DNA of 41,856 nucleotides, taken from assembly GCA_024641945.1 (NCBI GenBank), contig JAHECD010000028.1:1-41856 (forward strand), in the 5' to 3' direction. Source of the DNA: Rubrivivax sp. (GTDB lineage: Bacteria > Pseudomonadota > Gammaproteobacteria > Burkholderiales > Burkholderiaceae_C). Shown in pieces: positions 36,487-41,856 of the stretch (position 1 is the stretch's first letter; every line of letters begins with the position of its first letter). Under the pieces are notes generated by a model, which saw only the letters and a list, made by a program, of their open reading frames with translations, was not told where the DNA came from and made no database searches. The position numbers were made by a program, and so were the translations under genes.

Positions 36487-37629
36487 TCAGCCCGTCGCCC
36501 GGCTCAACGCCGCCGCGCGCACGCCCAGCAGCCGCAGGCGCCGCGTCAGGTCCACGCGCTTCAGGCAGGCGCCGGCAGCCTGGCGGATGGCCGCGGCATC
36601 GGACGTCGGCGCAGGCAGCGTCAGGTCGCGGGTGACGGTCTTGAAGTCTTCGAAGCGCAGCTTGATGCCGATCGTGCGGCCCAGGTAGCCCTTGCGCTGA
36701 AGATCCAGCGCCACCTGCCCACACAGCGACGTGAAGATGCGCGACAACTCGGCCTTGTCGCGCACGGCGTGCAGGTCGCGCTCGAAGGTGGTCTCCCGGC
36801 TCATCGACACGGGCTCGCTGTGGGTGACCACCGGCCGGTCGTCGCGGCCGTGCGCGGCCTCGTGCAGCCAGGCGCCGTAAGCACGACCGAACTTCTCGAT
36901 CAGCAATGCGCGCGGCTGCGCCGCCAGTTCGCCCACGGTGCGGATGCCCATCGCCTCGAGCCGCGTGCCGGCTTTCGGTCCGATGCCGTTGATGCGCCGC
37001 ACCGGCAGTGGCCAGATGTGCGTGGGGATGTCGTGCAGCGTGACGATGCTCAGCCCGTCGGGCTTGTCGAGCTCCGACGCCAGTTTGCTCAGCAGCTTGT
37101 TCGGCGTGACGCCCACCGAGCAGGTCAGGCCCGTACGGCGCAGCACGTTGTTGCGGATCTCCTGCGCGACCGCGCGCACGCCGCCCACCGGGTCGTGGGC
37201 CACGGTCTCCTGGGCGCCGGGCACGGCGGTCAGGTCGATGTAGATCTCGTCGATGCCACGGTCCTCGATCACCGGCGCGACCTCGGCCACCGCCGCCTTG
37301 AACAGGCGCGAATAGCGCCGGTACTCGTCGAAGTCCACCGGCAGCAGAACGGCATCCGGCGCACGCAGCGCGGCCTTCATCAGGCCCATGCCCGAGTGCA
37401 CGCCGAGGTCTCGTGCCGCATAGGTGGCGGTGGTGATGACACCACGGCCGGTGTAGCCGCGCAGCGTGGCAAAGGTGAGCGTGCCGTCGGCGCGCGGTTG
37501 CGGCTGATGCCGCCGGCCGCCGCCGATGACCACCGGCAGTCCCTTCAACTGCGGATAGCGAAGCAACTCGACCGACGCGTAGAAGGCGTCCATGTCGAGG
37601 TGGGCGATCCAGCGGCGTGACGTGCTCAT
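36487..37629 (-). CDS. dinB: DNA polymerase IV (Y-family)
   Basis: Pol IV is an error-prone translesion polymerase. The 380-residue protein has the palm motif IAHLDMDAFYASVE, the catalytic RGIDEIYIDLT motif, the SVGVTPNKLLSKLASELDKP segment, the helix-hairpin-helix INGIGPKAGTRL and a complete little-finger domain. Between VVIGGG and TATYAARDLGV there is an insertion of about 20 residues (RRHQPQPRADGTLTFATLRG), which I remember as usual in related Burkholderiales. The C-terminus lacks a clear beta-clamp-binding QxxLF-type motif. ATG 37629 is divergent from the DUF5666 gene. I found no LexA-type box in the shared region. Confidence 0.95.
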   Translation of the reverse strand: MSTSRRWIAHLDMDAFYASVELLRYPQLKGLPVVIGGGRRHQPQPRADGTLTFATLRGYTGRGVITTATYAARDLGVHSGMGLMKAALRAPDAVLLPVDFDEYRRYSRLFKAAVAEVAPVIEDRGIDEIYIDLTAVPGAQETVAHDPVGGVRAVAQEIRNNVLRRTGLTCSVGVTPNKLLSKLASELDKPDGLSIVTLHDIPTHIWPLPVRRINGIGPKAGTRLEAMGIRTVGELAAQPRALLIEKFGRAYGAWLHEAAHGRDDRPVVTHSEPVSMSRETTFERDLHAVRDKAELSRIFTSLCGQVALDLQRKGYLGRTIGIKLRFEDFKTVTRDLTLPAPTSDAAAIRQAAGACLKRVDLTRRLRLLGVRAAALSRATG

Positions 37630-37677
37630 GGGGGCCCACAGGGTAGCGGCAGCCGCAAGCCGTTACATCGTTGCTGA

Positions 37678-37703
37678 AAAAGTGCGAGTAGCACTTTTAT
37701 AGT
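37678..37703 (+). promoter_or_regulatory. Palindrome and -10-like box before the first DUF5666 gene
   Basis: AAAAGTGC and GCACTTTT form perfect eight-base arms around GAGTA (37678-37698). TATAGT overlaps the end (37698-37703) and looks like a -10 element; no matching -35 is clear at normal spacing. The site is about 55 bases before the DUF5666 ATG and 49 bases from the dinB start. It could be an operator for a dimeric regulator. Confidence 0.45.
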
Positions 37704-37757
37704 CGGTCTCGACGACGGCACCACCTGGTGACCGCAGACGACCAAGGAGTTCCCTAC

Positions 37758-38969
37758 ATGTCCGTTCCTTCCATGCAGCGGCCCCTGCACCGGGTGGCGG
37801 CGCTGCTGCTCGCGATTTCCGCCGGCGTCATCGCAGCCTGTGGCGGCGGTGGTGACACGGCCACCGACGCGAATACCGCCGCGGGCACCGTTGAACGCGC
37901 CACGGCTTATGCGGCGGGGCCGATCTCGGGCTTCGGCTCGATCATCGTCAACGGCGTGCGCTTCGACGATGCGGCCGCCACGGTGAGCGACGACGACGAC
38001 CGCGCGCGCAGCCGCGAACTGCTCAAGCTCGGCATGATGGTCGAGGTGGATGCCGCCGGCGTCAGCGACGCTGCCGCCACGGGACGCGCATTGCACATCC
38101 GCTATGGCAGTCAGATCGTCGGGCCGGTGGGTGCGGTCGATGCCACCAACGGCACGCTGATCGTGCTGGGGCAAAACGTCGACGTGACCGATACGACCGT
38201 GGTCGACCCTGCGCTCGTCGGGGGCATCGCGGGCATGGTGGTGGGCGACCTGCTCGAGGTCCACGCCCAGTTCGACGCCGCCACGGGGCGGTACAGGGCC
38301 ACGCGGATCGAGAGCGCCTCGGGCGCCACGACCTACTTGCTTCGCGGCGTGGTGTCCGACCTGACGGCGACCACGTTCACGCTCGGCGGACTGGTCATCA
38401 GCTACGCGGGCGTGGCGGCGGCCGATTTGCCGGTGGGCCTGTCCGACGGCCAGCGCGTGAAGGTGCGCCTGCAGACCGTGCCGGTCGATGGCCAGTGGGT
38501 CGCGACCGCCGTGCGCAATGGAGTACTCAAGGTGGACGACCGCGCTGGCGCCGACCTGCGCGGGGCGATCACCGCTTTCGGGTCGTTGGCCGATTTCGAG
38601 ATCGACGGCAGGCTGGTCGATGCGTCCGCAGCGGCGTTCCCCGACGGGACCGAAGGCATCGTGCTCGGGGCGATCGTCGAGGTTCACGGCGCCGTCGCCG
38701 ACGGTGTCGTCGTGGCCACCCAGGTGGAACTCGACGCGCGGCACGCGCGCCAGCGCCACGTGTTCGAACTGCACGGCGCGCTCGGCGCGCTCGACACGGT
38801 TGGCCAGACCTTTGTCCTGCGCGGAGTGCGCGTCAGCTACGCCGGTACGGTCGACTACCGAAGTGGTACCCAAGCGGCGCTGGCCAACGGCGTGAAGATC
38901 GAGGTCAAGGGCGTGCTGTCGGAGGACCGCACGGCGCTGCAGGCCACGCTGATCAGATTCGGCGGATGA
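37758..38969 (+). CDS. DUF5666-repeat lipoprotein 1
   Basis: This is a 403-residue predicted lipoprotein (lipobox IAAC, Cys28). The mature part consists of five tandem, weakly similar beta-rich units of about 65-70 residues (approximately 53-116, 118-186, 192-253, 264-326 and 334-401). Each runs through a Gly-rich strand like GPISGFGSIIVNGV, a V-x-G-like metal- or fold-associated turn, and closes with an ATRIES-type strand. This matches the DUF5666 domain, which I regard as OB-like; that fold is from memory. AAGGAG lies eight bases before ATG 37758. A paralogue of the same layout follows at 39990. It is the first gene of a three-gene cassette. Function unknown. Confidence 0.85.
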   Translation: MSVPSMQRPLHRVAALLLAISAGVIAACGGGGDTATDANTAAGTVERATAYAAGPISGFGSIIVNGVRFDDAAATVSDDDDRARSRELLKLGMMVEVDAAGVSDAAATGRALHIRYGSQIVGPVGAVDATNGTLIVLGQNVDVTDTTVVDPALVGGIAGMVVGDLLEVHAQFDAATGRYRATRIESASGATTYLLRGVVSDLTATTFTLGGLVISYAGVAAADLPVGLSDGQRVKVRLQTVPVDGQWVATAVRNGVLKVDDRAGADLRGAITAFGSLADFEIDGRLVDASAAAFPDGTEGIVLGAIVEVHGAVADGVVVATQVELDARHARQRHVFELHGALGALDTVGQTFVLRGVRVSYAGTVDYRSGTQAALANGVKIEVKGVLSEDRTALQATLIRFGG

Positions 38970-39061
38970 AGTTGCCCACTGCAATCGGGGGGTAGAGATG
39001 ACCCTTGCACCCGCCCGGGCCGATTGCGGCAGCGGTGGCGAGGCTGTTCCAATCGGAACCG

Positions 39062-39982
39062 ATGACCCAGCGCAAGCCGAAGGCCGGAAAGATGGCCGCC
39101 CTTTCCAACGACGACGAGCAGCAGGCGCTGCTCGATGCGGTTCACGCCGTCTTCACACCGTTGGCGCGGCTGGCGGTCACCCGTGGCGTGCCGTACGCCG
39201 CGCTGGAAGATGCGCTCAAGCGCGCGGTGGTTCAGGCGGCCGCGTTGGCGCACCCGCAGGCGGCGCCGCACCGCAGCGTGAGCCGCATTGCCACTGCCAC
39301 CGGCATCAACCGTCGCGAGGTGACGCGGCTCACCCAGGCGAGCGGCGAGCCGGCGCCCTTGCGCGAGCGCTCTGTCGCGAGCGAAGTCTTCACGCGCTGG
39401 CTCAGCGATCGTGCGTACCGCGACCGCAAGGGCGAACCCAGGGTTCTGGCGCGCCTCGGCCCGGCGCCGAGTTTCGAGACGCTGGCGCAGTCCGTCACGC
39501 GCGACGTGCATCCACGCAGCCTGCTGGACGAATTGTTGCGCCTGGATCTGGCCGTGCTCGACGAGGCCGCCGACACCGTCACGGTGCGGCGAGACGGGTT
39601 CGTGCCCAGCGGCGATCGCGCCCGCATGCTGGGGTTCCTGGCCGACAACGTCGGCGATCACCTGGCCGCGTCGGTCGACAACGTGCTGGCCGACGGGCGG
39701 CGCCACTTCGAGCAGGCCGTGTTTGCCGACGGGTTGTCGCCGGCATCGGTGAGCGCCGTGCAAAGGCTTGTCGGGCCGCAGTGGAAGGCGCTGCTCGACG
39801 CGCTGGTGCCGCCCCTGGAAAAGCGCGTGCAGGCCGATGGTGCGATCCCGCAGGCCGAGCGCCGCCGCGTGCGCATCGGGCTGTATGCATTCGACGAGCC
39901 GACACCCGAGGCCCGCGCCGCGCAGCCAGCGGCGACCATCCCCGAAGAAGCGGCGCCCAGACGAAGGCCGCGCAAACGATGA
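39062..39982 (+). CDS. DUF6502-like protein with helix-turn-helix-like segment
   Basis: This is a 306-residue soluble, mostly helical protein. Residues about 71-92 (SVSRIATATGINRREVTRL) look like a helix-turn-helix, and a mid region of SLLDELLRLDLAVLDEAAD and RARMLGFLADNVGDHLAASV follows. The C-terminus is Ala/Pro/Arg-rich. From memory it corresponds to DUF6502, a family found beside DUF5666 genes. It stands between two DUF5666 lipoprotein genes, seven bases before the second, so it may regulate them; this is inference. I chose ATG 39062 (MTQRKPKAG); an ATG at 39092 and a TTG at 39005 are alternatives. The inverted repeat GTTCC-AATC-GGAAC (39046-39059) sits just before it. Confidence 0.7.
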   Translation: MTQRKPKAGKMAALSNDDEQQALLDAVHAVFTPLARLAVTRGVPYAALEDALKRAVVQAAALAHPQAAPHRSVSRIATATGINRREVTRLTQASGEPAPLRERSVASEVFTRWLSDRAYRDRKGEPRVLARLGPAPSFETLAQSVTRDVHPRSLLDELLRLDLAVLDEAADTVTVRRDGFVPSGDRARMLGFLADNVGDHLAASVDNVLADGRRHFEQAVFADGLSPASVSAVQRLVGPQWKALLDALVPPLEKRVQADGAIPQAERRRVRIGLYAFDEPTPEARAAQPAATIPEEAAPRRRPRKR

Positions 39983-39989
39983 GGACATC

Positions 39990-41204
39990 ATGACCAAGCC
40001 CAACAGACTACTTGCCGCGTTGTCGCTGGATTCGCCCGGCGCATGGATCGCGGCCTGGCTCGTCGCGGCGCTGGTCTTCGCGCTCCTGCTCGCCGGCTGC
40101 GGTGGAGGCGTGAGTTCCGGCGGCACCGGCACGTACGCGGCGGGACCGATCACCGGGTTCGGCTCGGTCATCGTCAACGGCGTGCGTTACGACGACAGCA
40201 CCGCCGCCGTGGTGGACGAGGACGACACCACACGGTCACGCGCCGACCTCAAGCTCGGCATGACGGTGGCGATCGACAGCGATGCGATCCGTGCCGATGC
40301 GGCCGGCCGGGCGGCCACGGCCCGCCAGATCCGCTTCGGCAGCGAGATCGTCGGCCCCGTCACGGCGGTGGATGTCGCGGCCGGTACGCTCACGGTGCTC
40401 GGGCAGACGGTGCGGATCGTCGCCGACACGGTTTTCGACGAGCGCCTGGCCGGTGGTCTGGCCGGCATGAATCCGGGGCAGGGCGTGGAGGTCTTTGCCC
40501 TGTACGACGCCTCGACCGGCCGCTACGACGCCACGCGCGTCGAATCGAAGACGGGCCTCACGTCGTGGCGTCTGCGCGGGCCGGTGTCGGCACTCGACAC
40601 CGCCGCGCGCACGCTGCGGATCGGTGCCGCCGAGCTGAGTGATGCGGGTGCAGCGGCGGTGCCTGCCGGGCTGGCCAATGGCACGATCGTGCGCCTGCAA
40701 CTGGCGACCTCGCGCGACGTGGCCGGTCGATACGTGGTGGTCTCGTTCGGCGTCGGCGTGCGTGTGCCTGAAGACCGCGAGGAAGCCGAGTTGAAGGGCC
40801 GCGTCTCGGCCTTCACGTCGACCGCCGACTTCGAGGTTGGCGGGGTCCGTATCGATGGGTCCGCTGCGACGATTTCCGGCGCCGCCTCGGCGCTGCGCCT
40901 TGGCGCTCGGGTCGAGGTCAAGGGGGCCACGGTCGGTGGCGTGCTGCGTGCACGGTCGGTGGCGGTCGAGACCGAGGACGAGGCCCGCGACGAGGGTTTC
41001 GAACTCAGCGGGTTGATTGGTGCGGTCGATGCCGCGGCGCGGACTTTCACGTTGCGCGGCGAAACGGTTTCATGGGCAAGGGCCGGCCTCGTCATCGAAG
41101 GCGGCACGCTGGCTGACATCCAGGTCGGCCGCAAGGTCCAGGTCAAGGCGCAACTGTCGGCCGACCGCACGCAACTCGAGGCGACGCGGATCGAATTCGA
41201 CTGA
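39990..41204 (+). CDS. DUF5666-repeat lipoprotein 2
   Basis: This is a 404-residue paralogue of the gene at 37758. The N-terminus has a hydrophobic helix and lipobox LAGC with Cys37. Five tandem units follow at about 51-116, 118-186, 193-253, 264-328 and 334-402, in register with the first paralogue. The two share the first-unit sequence AAGPI(S/T)GFGS(I/V)IVNGVR and the closing (D/E)RT-(A/Q)L-AT strand. Unit-by-unit correspondence suggests a gene duplication that predates divergence of the flanking DUF6502 gene. GAGG lies five to six bases before ATG 39990. It is likely co-transcribed with the DUF6502 gene. Function unknown. Confidence 0.85.
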   Translation: MTKPNRLLAALSLDSPGAWIAAWLVAALVFALLLAGCGGGVSSGGTGTYAAGPITGFGSVIVNGVRYDDSTAAVVDEDDTTRSRADLKLGMTVAIDSDAIRADAAGRAATARQIRFGSEIVGPVTAVDVAAGTLTVLGQTVRIVADTVFDERLAGGLAGMNPGQGVEVFALYDASTGRYDATRVESKTGLTSWRLRGPVSALDTAARTLRIGAAELSDAGAAAVPAGLANGTIVRLQLATSRDVAGRYVVVSFGVGVRVPEDREEAELKGRVSAFTSTADFEVGGVRIDGSAATISGAASALRLGARVEVKGATVGGVLRARSVAVETEDEARDEGFELSGLIGAVDAAARTFTLRGETVSWARAGLVIEGGTLADIQVGRKVQVKAQLSADRTQLEATRIEFD

Positions 41205-41255
41205 ACCGGCGTGCACGTGCTGCAATGGTGCCTGTGGAGCCCGTGGAGGTGTGCC

Positions 41256-41747
41256 GTGACGCTGCAGGTCTCGAGGTCGACCCGTTGGCTGCTTGCCAGC
41301 CTTGCAGGACTTTGCTGTGCGGGCGGTGCCATGGCGCAGCGTGACCAGGACCTGCTGCAGCGCCAGGTGGCCGACACCGAGCGCGCCTTCGCGCGCAGCA
41401 TGGCCGAGCGCGACCATGCCGCCTTCACCGCGTTGTTGTCCGACCAAGCCCTGTTTTTCAGTGGGAAGCAGGTGCTGCGCGGCAAGGCGGCGGTCGCGGC
41501 GGGGTGGAAACGATTCTTCGAGGGTCCGCAGGCGCCGTTTTCCTGGGAGCCGGATCAGGTGGAACTGCTGGACGACGGCACGCTCGCGCTGTCCACCGGC
41601 CCGGTGCGCGACCCGCGCGGCCAACCGATCGCCCGCTTCAACTCGATCTGGCGCCAGGAGGCACCGGGGATCTGGCGCATCGTCTTCGACAAGGGGCAGC
41701 CGCCCGACCCGCCGGCGGCTGCCAGCGGGCCGGCGGCGAACGACTGA
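41256..41747 (+). CDS. Exported SnoaL/DUF4440-like protein
   Basis: This is a 163-residue protein with a signal peptide (cleavage near AMA-QR, residue 28) and one cone-like NTF2 fold: VADTERAFARSMAERDHAAF, LSDQALFFSG, a GKAAVAAGWKRFFEG helix and FNSIWRQEAPGIWRIVFDKG. This is typical of DUF4440/SnoaL-like proteins, many of which have no proven activity. I chose GTG 41256, because GGAGG stands six bases before it and the signal peptide starts there. A GTG at 41211 would add 15 residues. It follows the second DUF5666 gene by about 50 bases and may belong to the same transcript. It is convergent with argH, with two bases between the stop codons. Confidence 0.78.
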   Translation: MTLQVSRSTRWLLASLAGLCCAGGAMAQRDQDLLQRQVADTERAFARSMAERDHAAFTALLSDQALFFSGKQVLRGKAAVAAGWKRFFEGPQAPFSWEPDQVELLDDGTLALSTGPVRDPRGQPIARFNSIWRQEAPGIWRIVFDKGQPPDPPAAASGPAAND

Positions 41748-41749
41748 CG

Positions 41750-41856
41750 TCAGGCCAGACGGGCGCGGTGCCGCGCGATCTGCGCGCGAACTTGCGCCGG
41801 CGCGGTGCCGCCAAGCACGTTGCGTGCATTCAGCGAGCCGCGCAGCGACAGCACCT
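41750..41856 (-). CDS. argH: Argininosuccinate lyase, C-terminal fragment
   Basis: Only the last 34 codons lie in the window; the gene continues past its right edge. The visible end, LSLRGSLNARNVLGGTAPAQ followed by VRAQIARHRARLA, matches the C-terminal helix region of ArgH, which cleaves argininosuccinate to arginine and fumarate. It ends two bases from the stop of the convergent DUF4440-like gene. Confidence 0.88.
   Translation of the reverse strand, partial: VLSLRGSLNARNVLGGTAPAQVRAQIARHRARLA

Noticed and set aside
37416..37545. About 20-residue insertion in Pol IV as a novelty
   Set aside because: I remember the same insertion in related Burkholderiales Pol IV proteins, so it appears lineage-typical.
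35633..37639. Possible fusion of the PEP-CTERM protein with an upstream 400-residue region
   Set aside because: The upstream part is an off-frame reading of dinB. A TTG with a strong Shine-Dalgarno and a signal peptide mark the true start at 36403.

Overview
The window is a high-GC (roughly two-thirds G+C by eye) bacterial chromosome segment. Gene content and order point to a betaproteobacterium of the order Burkholderiales: the hemF-nadD-rsfS-rlmH-maf-rng run, a divergently placed yebC, a class Ic GlnRS, a tupBCA tungstate operon, a PEP-CTERM protein, and a Pol IV with the insertion usual in that group. No mobile element, CRISPR array, rRNA or tRNA was seen. Coding density is high, and composition does not change visibly along the window.

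Layout. 1-5.9 kb: DUF808 membrane protein, FKBP isomerase, SGNH esterase lipoprotein, DUF3016 protein, a six-TM K+ channel with a zinc-ribbon tail, and glnS. 5.6-9 kb: two small membrane proteins and a three-gene overlapping operon of a DUF6622 membrane protein, a LytS-type histidine kinase and a LytTR response regulator. 9-12 kb: N-formylglutamate amidohydrolase, DUF1499 and a HerA-like DUF853 ATPase. 12.1-19.1 kb: a forward housekeeping block, yebC-purD followed by hemF-nadD-rsfS-rlmH-maf-rng, with stop/start overlaps suggesting translational coupling. 19.2-24.2 kb: two large secreted metalloproteases transcribed convergently (M16 and an M11-type metzincin). 24.5-28.2 kb: moeA divergent from tupBCA, a molybdenum/tungsten cofactor module. 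28.2-32.7 kb: DUF962, dcd, a YpfJ-type metallopeptidase, a DUF1801-like protein and a fused CoA-transferase. 32.7-37.6 kb, reverse strand: a zinc-ribbon/receiver protein, an FMN-dependent L-lactate dehydrogenase, a bacteriohemerythrin, a PEP-CTERM secreted protein and dinB. 37.7-41.2 kb: two long paralogous DUF5666 lipoproteins flanking a DUF6502 protein with a helix-turn-helix-like segment. The end holds a small exported SnoaL/DUF4440-like protein and the last 34 codons of argH.

The least explained part is the DUF5666-DUF6502-DUF5666 cassette. Each lipoprotein is built of five tandem beta-rich repeats of about 65-70 residues. The first gene sits behind a near-promoter palindrome with perfect 8-bp arms. 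Other points worth a second look are an RsfS with a histone H1-like basic tail, a zinc-ribbon/receiver hybrid, a PEP-CTERM gene starting at TTG behind a strong Shine-Dalgarno site, and a short inverted repeat in the moeA/tupB divergent region. All functions here are read from sequence and remembered family features. No database search was run.
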